64,000 nucleotides of DNA from Streptomyces olivochromogenes (GTDB lineage: Bacteria > Actinomycetota > Actinomycetes > Streptomycetales > Streptomycetaceae): assembly GCF_001514115.1 (NCBI RefSeq), contig NZ_KQ948476.1, forward strand, positions 60,403 through 124,402. Reading direction: 5' to 3'. The first letter of the stretch is position 1. Every line of letters starts with the position of its first letter. Of this stretch, positions 24,216-31,353 are shown in pieces. Under the pieces are notes generated by a model, which did no database searches, was not told where the DNA came from, and saw only the letters and a program-made list of their open reading frames with translations. Position numbers and translations under genes: made by a program.

Positions 24216-25286
24216 TCAGGGCGTCAGGACCGTCAGGGCGTCGTGCTGCGGTGCGCCGAGGACGACCTTGAGCGCGCCTGTGTCGGCGGCCCGCGAGAAG
24301 ACGTCGTACGCCTCCTCCATCGCGTCCAACGGGAAGGTATGGGTGACCAGGGACGACGTGGGAAGTTGCCCGGCGGCCGTCATGCGCAGCAGGGTGGGCG
24401 TGGAGTACGTGTCGACCAGGCCGGTGGTGATCGTCACGTTCTTGCTCCACAGGTCTTCGAGGTGGAGTGTCACGGGCTTGCCGTGCACGCCGACGTTGGC
24501 CACGTGCCCGCCGGGCCGCACCATGCGCGTACACGCCTCGAAGCTCGCGGGCACCCCCACCGCCTCGATGACCACATCGGCTCCCAGGCCCTCGGTGAGG
24601 TCGGCGACCAGCTGCTCCGCCTCCTCCCCCGCCGCGGCCACCGCGTCGGCGCCGAGGCGCTTGGCGGCGTCCAGCCGGGCCGGGGCCAGATCCACAGCGA
24701 TGATCTTCCCCGGGGTGTACAGCCGGGCCGTGGCGATCGCGGCGAGCCCGATCGGCCCCGCTCCGACCACGACGAGGGTGTCCGCGGGCCGTACCCGCCC
24801 GTTCAGCACGCCCACCTCGTAGGCGGTGGGGAAGATGTCGGCCAGCAGCACGGCGTCCTTGCTGTCCACCGCGCCCGGCAGCAGATACGTCGACAGGTCC
24901 GCATGCGGAACCCGGACGTACTCGGCCTGCGTGCCGTCGATCAAGTGGCCGAGGATCCATCCCCCGCCACCGCGGCACTGCCCGTACATGCCTTCCCGGC
25001 AGTAGCGGCAGCGGCCGCACGTGGTGATGCACGAGACCAGGACACGGTCACCGGGGCGGACCGTGCGGACGTCACCGCCGACGTCGACGATCTCCCCGAC
25101 GGCTTCGTGTCCGAGTACCGTGCCGGGGCGCACCTCCGGTAGGTCACCCTTGAGGATGTGCAGGTCGGTCCCGCAGATCGTGACGGCGTCGACGCGGACG
25201 ATCGCGTCGGTGGCATCCTGGATTCCGGGGTCCGTGACGTTCTCCCACGCGGACTCTCCGGAACCGTGGAACACGAGTGCTTTCAT
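24216..25286 (-). CDS. Zinc-dependent alcohol dehydrogenase
   Basis: 356 aa from ATG at 25286 with GGAAGGG upstream; the frame stays open far beyond but that part is non-coding. Catalytic zinc ligands lie in ICGTDLHILKGD and GHEAVGEIVDVG; structural zinc cysteines in CGRCRYCREGMYGQC; NAD-binding GAGPIGLAA. It is the medium-chain ADH type found in the S. coelicolor OsdR island (SCO0199-like, from memory). It may dispose of reducing power under oxygen limitation. A GGGCCGGTCGGTCCC box lies 190 bases upstream. Confidence 0.9.
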   Translation of the reverse strand: MKALVFHGSGESAWENVTDPGIQDATDAIVRVDAVTICGTDLHILKGDLPEVRPGTVLGHEAVGEIVDVGGDVRTVRPGDRVLVSCITTCGRCRYCREGMYGQCRGGGGWILGHLIDGTQAEYVRVPHADLSTYLLPGAVDSKDAVLLADIFPTAYEVGVLNGRVRPADTLVVVGAGPIGLAAIATARLYTPGKIIAVDLAPARLDAAKRLGADAVAAAGEEAEQLVADLTEGLGADVVIEAVGVPASFEACTRMVRPGGHVANVGVHGKPVTLHLEDLWSKNVTITTGLVDTYSTPTLLRMTAAGQLPTSSLVTHTFPLDAMEEAYDVFSRAADTGALKVVLGAPQHDALTVLTP

Positions 25287-25476
25287 GACGATCCCTTCCT
25301 GGCTCTTGCGGATGCCGGTCTCGGGGCACCACGGCGAGCGGGCGCCTCGTGCCGCGCCACCACCGCTTGCCGTCGAAGTCGTCGACTCCGACGATGGTGG
25401 TACGCCGCTCGACGGCCTGTTCGCGCATGGATCGACCTCGTATGTCCAGCCTGAGCGTGACCGTCGCTGTCCGCTT

Positions 25477-25491
25477 GGGCCGGTCGGTCCC
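25477..25491. promoter_or_regulatory. DevR/OsdR-like box between ADH and Rv1733c-like genes
   Basis: GGGCCGGTCGGTCCC is an imperfect inverted repeat of the GGGNC-type recognised by DevR/DosR-family regulators. It lies in the 309-bp divergent gap 25287-25595, which holds no convincing gene, and could serve both directions. Confidence 0.55.
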
Positions 25492-25595
25492 CATCGCGGG
25501 ACCGGGCGGGGCCGCGACGGCGCCCGGTCGGCCTCTGCCGCCGCGCATTCCCCGACGCGACCGTCCGGTCCGTGACGACGAGGAGGTGCGGTCGG

Positions 25596-26180
25596 ATGCG
25601 CAGGACCGAGCGTGTGAGGCAGCTGCTGTGGCGCTGGCGGAACAACCCCCTGCGCCGGCACGACGACGTCGTCGAGGCCTGGATCGTGCTGGCCATGTGG
25701 CTGGTCATCACGATCGGCGGCACCCTGACCGGGCTGCTGACGGCCCATGCCGCCGACGCGTCCTTCGCGCGGCTTCGGCACGAACGGCACGCGGTGCGGG
25801 CCGTCCTCGTCGAGAGCACGGCCCGGAGGGTGGGAATCGGGGCGGACACGCCCTACGACCGTGTCCGAGCGACGGTCCGCTGGACGGCGGCGGACGGCTC
25901 GACCCATACCGGCCGGGCCCTGGTGGACGACGGCTACCGGGTCGGATCGAAGGTCGTCGTCTGGCTGAACAGCAAGGAGCATCTCACCACGGAGCCGCCG
26001 ACCGCCTCGGCGGCCGGCGTCGAGGCAGCCTCGCTCGGCGCGGCGGCCGGGGTCGCCTTCGGCGGCCTGGCATTCGCCGCCGGGCGCGTCGCACGGTGGC
26101 GGCTCGACCAGCGGCGCTACGACCAGTGGGGTCGTGAGTGGGACCAGGCCGGACCACAGTGGCGACGCAAGACCACGTGA
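25596..26180 (+). CDS. Rv1733c-family membrane protein
   Basis: 194 aa from ATG at 25596 with GGAGG upstream. Two membrane segments (about 30-52 and 140-165) flank an external domain. The NPLRRHDDVVEAW opening, TVRWTAADGSTHTGRALVDDG and VGSKVVVWLNSKEHLTTEPP closely follow the layout of mycobacterial Rv1733c, a DosR-regulon antigen of unknown biochemical function. Its presence here supports a dormancy-type regulon. The box at 25477 lies 105 bases upstream. Confidence 0.84.
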   Translation: MRRTERVRQLLWRWRNNPLRRHDDVVEAWIVLAMWLVITIGGTLTGLLTAHAADASFARLRHERHAVRAVLVESTARRVGIGADTPYDRVRATVRWTAADGSTHTGRALVDDGYRVGSKVVVWLNSKEHLTTEPPTASAAGVEAASLGAAAGVAFGGLAFAAGRVARWRLDQRRYDQWGREWDQAGPQWRRKTT

Positions 26181-26224
26181 GACACCCCGCGCCTGGTCAA
26201 CTCTCACTTGTCCTCCGGGGCTGG

Positions 26225-27133
26225 TCAGTCGTGCGGGACGACGGCGACGGGGCAGGGAGCGTGGTGCAGTACGGCGTGCGCGACGGAGCCGAGGTGGGTG
26301 CCCAGCCGGGTCTCCCGCACCCGGCGTCCCACCACGAGGAGAGCCGCGCCGGCCGAGGCGTGGATCAGCTCGCCGGCCGCGCGCCCCTCGGTGACGGTCT
26401 CGGTCACGGCGACCGCGGGGAACTTCTCGCGCCAGGGGCGAAGCGTCGCGACCACGGCACCCTCGTGCTCGGCGCGCAGTTCGGGGTCGTTCTCTGGGGC
26501 GAGCCGGTCGATCGCGGCGTAGGGGGACGGACCGCTGAAGGCATGGACCACGCGGAGCGGGGCGGCACGGCGTCGGGCGGCGTCGAAGGCGAACTCGATC
26601 AGTTCGTCGCAGGGCCGGTTCGTGTCGAGGCCGAGCACGACATCGCGGTACGGGGTCTCGGGTATCTCGTCGGGGGAGATTCCGTCCACCGCCGAGAAGT
26701 GCTCGTCGGCGGTGCACTCCCCCGCCCGCACCAGCACCACGGGACGCGGTGACCTCGCGACCACCCGCTGAGACACCGACCCGGTCAGGAAGCCCGCGAC
26801 GCCGCTGATCCCGTGGGAGCCAAGGACCAGCAGATCGGCCTCTTCGGCCGCCGCGAGCAGGACTTCGACCGGTGCGTCGGCGACCGAGTGGGTGAGGACC
26901 TGCAGGCCGCTGTGCGCGGCGCGCATGCTGTCCGACGCCTGCGCCAGCATCTCCTCGGCCCAGGAGCGCTGCGACATGTCCGCGGGCACGGTCGGGGCCG
27001 GTCGCGGCTGCCACTCCCAGGCGTGCACCAGGCGCAGCGCCGTGCCTCGGCGCAGGGCTTCTCTGGCCGCCCAGTGCGCGGCGGCCATGCCTTCGGGAGA
27101 ACCGTCGATCCCTGCGGCGACGTGTCCAAGCAT
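26225..27133 (-). CDS. Universal stress protein, two UspA domains
   Basis: 302 aa from ATG at 27133, preceded by GGAGG at 8 bases. Both halves are UspA folds. The first keeps the ATP-binding motif G-x-x-G-x9-G-S (GSHGISGVAGFLTGS); in the second the loop reads GRRVRETRLGTHLGS, so nucleotide binding there may be changed. Each ends in the family-typical CPVAVV or RPVVLV strand. It diverges from the cyclic-nucleotide-binding gene across two GGGGCC boxes, and is one of three such proteins in the island. Confidence 0.9.
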   Translation of the reverse strand: MLGHVAAGIDGSPEGMAAAHWAAREALRRGTALRLVHAWEWQPRPAPTVPADMSQRSWAEEMLAQASDSMRAAHSGLQVLTHSVADAPVEVLLAAAEEADLLVLGSHGISGVAGFLTGSVSQRVVARSPRPVVLVRAGECTADEHFSAVDGISPDEIPETPYRDVVLGLDTNRPCDELIEFAFDAARRRAAPLRVVHAFSGPSPYAAIDRLAPENDPELRAEHEGAVVATLRPWREKFPAVAVTETVTEGRAAGELIHASAGAALLVVGRRVRETRLGTHLGSVAHAVLHHAPCPVAVVPHD

Positions 27134-27210
27134 GGTCCGCACCTCCTGCGCGCATGCCGGTGGATTCCTCTTCTCCCCTCAAGCCTGTACCGGGCCGGGC
27201 CCGGGCGCAG

Positions 27211-27247
27211 GGGCCGGGCAGGCCCTGCCGAGGGGCCCTTCGGCCCC
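27211..27247. promoter_or_regulatory. Two DevR/OsdR-like boxes, USP/CNB divergent promoter
   Basis: GGGGCCGGGCAGGCCC (27211-27226) and GGGGCCCTTCGGCCCC (27232-27247) are adjacent inverted repeats in the gap between the USP start (27133) and the next gene (27331), separated centre to centre by about two helical turns. Confidence 0.6.
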
Positions 27248-27330
27248 TGGTGGAAGGGGGCCCGGGGAAAGAGATTGGAGGTGGCCTGGTCGCGCTCCTG
27301 GAAGAGGAGCTCGAGGAAGAGGACACGACC

Positions 27331-27795
27331 ATGAACACTTCCGTCACTTCCAGCATCCTGCGGGCCTTGCCCGCCGAGCACGGCGAACGACTGATGCGCA
27401 GCGCCCGGGAGGTGTCGTTCCCGGTGGGAACCCGCCTGTTCGAGGAGGGACGGCGAGCGGACCGGTTCTGGATCGTCCGTACCGGCTCGGTGGCCCTCGA
27501 CATGCGTGTGCCGGGCCGCCGCGCGGCCGTGATCGAGACCGTCGGGCACAACGAACTCGTCGGCTGGTCCTGGCTGTTCGGACCGCACACCTGGCATCTG
27601 GGCGCCGAGGCCACGAGTCCGGTGCGCGCCTATGAGTTCGACGCCGAAGTCGTACGCGCCATGTGCGGGGCCGATCCGGCGCTGGGCATGGCCGTGAGCC
27701 AGTGGGTGGGAGACACGGTCGCCCGCCGGCTGCGGTCGGCCAGGACCCGGCTGTTGGACATGTACGCGCCCTACGGCAGCGGAAGTCTTCGCTGA
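27331..27795 (+). CDS. Cyclic-nucleotide-binding-domain protein without HTH
   Basis: 154 aa from ATG at 27331, preceded by GAGGAAGAGG. The Crp-like barrel is seen in SFPVGTRLFEEGRRADRFWIVRTGSVALDM and the later helix. Unlike Crp/Fnr there is no DNA-binding domain after the barrel, and the phosphate-binding cassette (normally RxA) is replaced by NELVGWSWLFGPHTWH, so cyclic-nucleotide binding is doubtful. Similar genes stand in the S. coelicolor OsdR island (SCO0168-like, from memory). Confidence 0.85.
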   Translation: MNTSVTSSILRALPAEHGERLMRSAREVSFPVGTRLFEEGRRADRFWIVRTGSVALDMRVPGRRAAVIETVGHNELVGWSWLFGPHTWHLGAEATSPVRAYEFDAEVVRAMCGADPALGMAVSQWVGDTVARRLRSARTRLLDMYAPYGSGSLR

Positions 27796-27823
27796 CCGCG
27801 TCGCCCTCGACCGAGGAGGCACC

Positions 27824-28486
27824 GTGCACGGCAGCCCTCACATCGTCAGCGACGTGATGACCCACACCGTCGCCGCCGTCGGCCGCGAGGCGAACTTCAA
27901 GGAGATCGTGCGGCTGATGGAACAGTGGAAGGTCAGTGCCCTGCCCGTTCTGGAGGGCGAGGGCCGGGTGATCGGCGTGGTCTCCGAGGCCGATCTGCTC
28001 CCCAAGGAGGAGTTCCGCGACAGCGATCCGGACAGGTACACGCAGTTGCGGCGGCTCTCCGATCTCGCCAAGGCCGGCGCCGTGACCGCAGAGGAAATGA
28101 TGACGGCCCCGGCCGTCACCGTCCGGGCGAACGCGACTCTCGCGCAGGCCGCACGGACGATGGCGCACGCCAAGGTCAAACGGCTGCCCGTCGTCGACGA
28201 CATGGGGCTGCTCGAAGGCGTCGTCAGCCGCGGCGACCTTCTGAAGGTGTTCCTGCGGGACGACGAGGACATCGCCGAGGAGGTGCGCCGCGAGGTGGTG
28301 TCGTATCTGTTCCGTGCGCCGTCGTCACCGGTGCGGGTACAGGTGCATGACGGAGTCGTCACCCTCGCCGGGCGTGTCCGGGACACGTCGTTGGTGCCCG
28401 TGGCCGCGCGCCTGGTACGGGCCGTCGAAGGGGTGGTGGACGTGGAGTTCGAGCTCACGGGGCCGGCCCGCGGACCGGAGCGGTGA
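27824..28486 (+). CDS. CBS-pair plus BON-domain protein (Hrp1-like)
   Basis: 220 aa from GTG at 27824 with GAGGAGG upstream. Two CBS motifs (VMTHTVAAVGREANFKEIV; MMTAPAVTVRANATLAQAA) span residues ~5-135 and a BON domain (PVRVQVHDGVVTLAGRV) spans ~160-215. CBS pairs sense adenine nucleotides; BON binds membranes or other ligands. The layout is that of the hypoxic-response protein Hrp1 class extended by BON, typical of DosR-like regulons. 28 bp after the CNB gene, so same operon. Confidence 0.9.
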   Translation: MHGSPHIVSDVMTHTVAAVGREANFKEIVRLMEQWKVSALPVLEGEGRVIGVVSEADLLPKEEFRDSDPDRYTQLRRLSDLAKAGAVTAEEMMTAPAVTVRANATLAQAARTMAHAKVKRLPVVDDMGLLEGVVSRGDLLKVFLRDDEDIAEEVRREVVSYLFRAPSSPVRVQVHDGVVTLAGRVRDTSLVPVAARLVRAVEGVVDVEFELTGPARGPER

Positions 28487-28518
28487 CCGGGGGCCGACGC
28501 GACGGCCGCGGTCAAGTT

Positions 28519-28532
28519 GGGCCGGTCGGCCC
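28519..28532. promoter_or_regulatory. DevR/OsdR-like box before the response regulator
   Basis: GGGCCGGTCGGCCC, a perfect inverted repeat (5+4+5), ends 88 bases before the regulator start and nearly equals the box at 25477. It suggests autoregulation. Confidence 0.6.
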
Positions 28533-28620
28533 TAGTGAGTTCGGCCCCGGAGGGTGATGATCGTCGTCACAGCCGGCTCGTGGTCCACAGTCCGCCACTG
28601 AAACCGAACAGGGGGTCGTC

Positions 28621-29322
28621 ATGGCCGAGGCGCGCACCTTCACGGAACAGAACCCCATCCGGGTCTTCCTGCTGGACGACCACGAGGTGGTGCGCCGCGG
28701 TCTGACCGACCTCCTGGACGCCGAGCCGGACATCTCGGTGGTCGGCGACGCGGGCAGCGTGGCGCACGCGCTGGTGCGCGGCCCGGCGCTGCGGCCGCAC
28801 GTGGCCGTCCTGGACGTACGCCTGCCGGACGGCGACGGGATCAGCGTCTGCCGGGAGCTGCGCAGTCAGATGCCGGAGCTGGCCTGCCTGATGCTGACGT
28901 CGTTCGACGACGAGGAGGCCCTGCTCGACGCGATCATGGCCGGAGCGTCGGGTTATGTGCTCAAGCAGATCAAGGGCTCGGATCTGGTCTCGGCGGTACG
29001 CACCGTGGCTTCCGGTCAGTCGATGCTGGACCCCACGACGACCGCCCGGCTGATGCGGTCGTTGCGCGCGGACCCCACCGAGGCCCCGGCGCTCGCTCCC
29101 GAACTCGCCGCTCTCTCGCCCCGCGAGCGCGACATCCTCGCGCTGATCGGTGACGGGCTCACCAACCGTGAGATCGGCAAGAAACTCTACCTGTCCGAGA
29201 AGACGGTGAAGAACCACATCTCCCGGCTGCTGGCCAAACTCGGCGTCCAGCGCAGGGTCCAGGCGGCGGTCCTGGCCAGCCAGCTGGAGCACCCCGGCCC
29301 CGCCGACCACCAGAGCCGCTGA
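28621..29322 (+). CDS. LuxR-type response regulator, DevR/OsdR-like
   Basis: 233 aa, ATG at 28621. Receiver domain with acidic pocket D19-D20 and phospho-acceptor D65 in VAVLDVRLPDGDG, Thr/Ser in LTSFDD, Lys in VLKQIKG. The NarL/LuxR HTH is near residues 160-222 (LSPRERDILALIGDGLTNREIGKKLYLSEKTVKNHISRL). The HTH and context are those of DevR/DosR regulators of hypoxia/dormancy genes. The partner kinase is encoded convergently at 29503. The repeated GGGCC/GGGAC boxes are its probable targets. Confidence 0.92.
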   Translation: MAEARTFTEQNPIRVFLLDDHEVVRRGLTDLLDAEPDISVVGDAGSVAHALVRGPALRPHVAVLDVRLPDGDGISVCRELRSQMPELACLMLTSFDDEEALLDAIMAGASGYVLKQIKGSDLVSAVRTVASGQSMLDPTTTARLMRSLRADPTEAPALAPELAALSPRERDILALIGDGLTNREIGKKLYLSEKTVKNHISRLLAKLGVQRRVQAAVLASQLEHPGPADHQSR

Positions 29323-29374
29323 CCCCGGGGAACACCCCTTCAGGACCGCGGGGAACCGCGCGACCCGCCCCCAG

Positions 29375-29473
29375 CACCCGCAGCCCCACGCGCACCCTCA
29401 CGCTCACCCGCACCCTCACACTCACGCGCACCCTCATGCACACCCACACCCGCACCCACACCCACACCCGCAG
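29375..29473. repeat. CAC-x simple repeat between regulator and kinase
   Basis: About 100 bases alternate CAC with CCG, GCG, CCT or ACT (six-base period) in the 180-bp convergent gap. On the + strand one frame reads alternating His-Pro/Ala but has no start. It is simple-sequence DNA rather than a gene. Confidence 0.8.
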
Positions 29474-29502
29474 AACACCGGCCGCGCAGGTCGCCGACAG
29501 TC

Positions 29503-31263
29503 TCAGCCATGCGCCGGACCGCCCCCCGGGCCCGCGCCGGGTGCGCTCACCGGTACCCGCCACACCAGCCGTGTACCACCGCCCCCGGGCCGTTCGCCGA
29601 GCGTCAGTACGCCCCCGAGGGCGATGGCCCGGTCCTCCATGTTCTTCAGCCCGCTGCGCCGCACCTCAGCCGGCACCCCGCAGCCGTCGTCCGTCACGGT
29701 GAGCGTCAATTCGCCACCGGCGCACTGGAGCCGGACATCCACGGCGTGCGCCCCGGAGTGCCGGGCCGCGTTGCTCAGCGCCTCGCCGAGCACCGCGACG
29801 GCGTGGTCGGCGATGTCGCCGGGGACTTCGGTCTCGACGAGCCCCTCGATCCGCAGCGCTGGTGAGAACCCGAACGACGTGGTCGAGGCCGTGACCGCCT
29901 CGGAGACCCGGCCGCGCAGACCCTTGCCGTCCCGGCCGGCCCCGCCGTGCGTCCGCAGGCCGAAGATCGTGGACCGGATGATCTTGATGGTGTCGTCGAG
30001 GTCGTCGACGGTCCGTGTCAGTCGCTCCATGCCCTCGGCATGCTCCATGAAGCGCTGGGCGCTCTGCAGTGTCATGCCGGCCGCGAAGAGCCGCTGGATG
30101 GCGAGGTCATGCAGGTCCCGGGCGATGCGGTCGCGGTCCTGGAGCAACGCGATCTGTTCCGCGTCCCGCCGTCGCTCGGCCAGCTCCAGCGCCAGTGCGG
30201 CCTGGTCGGCGAACCCGAGCAGCGGTCCGGTGTCCGCGTCGCCGAACGGTGTGCCGCCCCGCAACCGGCCCAGCAGCAGCACGCCCCGCGCCTTGCCGCT
30301 GGTACCGAGCGGCACCGCGACGACGGGTCCGAGCCCGGCCCACTGGGCTTCGCCCTCGCCCACGCGGGGATCGTGTTCGATGTCGGCGCTGACCACCGGC
30401 TCCGCGGAGCTGAGCGCGGCTCCGACGAAACCGCCCCTGGCCGACATCACCAGGCCACCGCGCTCCTCCGCGCCGAGCCCGACGGCCAGCGCCGGCCGTA
30501 GCTCCTCTTCGCCCGCCACGTGCTCCGCGATCAGCCCCATGTCCGCGGAGACGATCTTCCGCGCCTCGTCGACGATCAGTTCCAGCACCTCCGCGCCCGG
30601 CGCGCCGGTCAGCAGAACGCTGGTGACCTTCCCGCTGGCCCGCTGCCAGCGTTCGCGGAGCCTGGTCTCCTCGTACAGCCGCGCGTTCTCGATGGCGACG
30701 CCGGCGGCCACGGCCAGCGTCGCCAGGACGGACTCGTCCTCCGCGTCGAACTCCCGCTCGTTGCGCTTCTCGGTGAGATACAGGTTCCCGAACACCTCGT
30801 CCCGCACCCGGATCGGTACGCCGAGGAAGGAGTGCATCGGCGGATGGTGGGCGGGGAAGCCGTACGACTCGGGGTGCTCGCAGAGCTCCGGCAGCCTCAG
30901 AGGGACCGGGTGCCGGATCAGCTCGCCGAGAAGTCCGTGCCCGCTGGGCAGCGTCCCGATCTCGGACCGCCGCTCCTCGTCGATGCCGACGGTGATGAAC
31001 GCGGACAGCTTCCGGTCGACGCCGATCACGCCCAGGGCCCCGTACTCGGCGTCCACCAGGACGACGGCGGCCTCGACGATGCTGCGCAGTACCTGGGGCA
31101 GGTCCAGCTCCCGTCCGACCGACAGGACGGCCTCCAGCAGGCTGTGCAGGCGGTCCCGAGTGCCGCGGACGGCGTCGATGCGCACCTGCAGCTCACCCAG
31201 CAGCTCGTCGAGCCGAAGCTTGGGCACATGCTGCTCGGATCCCCCGCGTGTCTCCGCGCCCAT
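29503..31263 (-). CDS. GAF-GAF sensor histidine kinase, DevS/DosS/OsdK-like
   Basis: 586 aa, ATG at 31263. Two GAF domains (about 50-195 and 215-365), a HisKA_3 dimerisation helix with phospho-acceptor H385 in DRIARDLHD, and an HATPase_c domain (LSNAARHSGAH, DDGCGVP). The first GAF holds H139/H140 in AHHPPMHSFLGVP, matching the place of the haem-ligand His of mycobacterial DosS, so it may sense oxygen or redox (inference by alignment in the head). A GGGACCGTCC-GGTC element at 31342 lies 80 bases upstream. It faces its response regulator across a simple repeat. Confidence 0.92.
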   Translation of the reverse strand: MGAETRGGSEQHVPKLRLDELLGELQVRIDAVRGTRDRLHSLLEAVLSVGRELDLPQVLRSIVEAAVVLVDAEYGALGVIGVDRKLSAFITVGIDEERRSEIGTLPSGHGLLGELIRHPVPLRLPELCEHPESYGFPAHHPPMHSFLGVPIRVRDEVFGNLYLTEKRNEREFDAEDESVLATLAVAAGVAIENARLYEETRLRERWQRASGKVTSVLLTGAPGAEVLELIVDEARKIVSADMGLIAEHVAGEEELRPALAVGLGAEERGGLVMSARGGFVGAALSSAEPVVSADIEHDPRVGEGEAQWAGLGPVVAVPLGTSGKARGVLLLGRLRGGTPFGDADTGPLLGFADQAALALELAERRRDAEQIALLQDRDRIARDLHDLAIQRLFAAGMTLQSAQRFMEHAEGMERLTRTVDDLDDTIKIIRSTIFGLRTHGGAGRDGKGLRGRVSEAVTASTTSFGFSPALRIEGLVETEVPGDIADHAVAVLGEALSNAARHSGAHAVDVRLQCAGGELTLTVTDDGCGVPAEVRRSGLKNMEDRAIALGGVLTLGERPGGGGTRLVWRVPVSAPGAGPGGGPAHG

Positions 31264-31353
31264 CGCTTCCTCCGGCCCATTCGGCGGACAAGAGGCCGCA
31301 CACCAGTCCGCCTGCCCTCACCGTACTGCCTGGCGACCCGAGGGACCGTCCGG

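Noticed and set aside
24216..27614. 1132-codon minus frame ending in the alcohol dehydrogenase
   Set aside because: Only the last 356 codons from 25286 are protein-like; the rest is antisense or other-phase sequence of neighbouring genes.
29375..29473. CRISPR or coding His-repeat
   Set aside because: Period is six bases, no spacers of unique sequence, and the His frame has no start codon.
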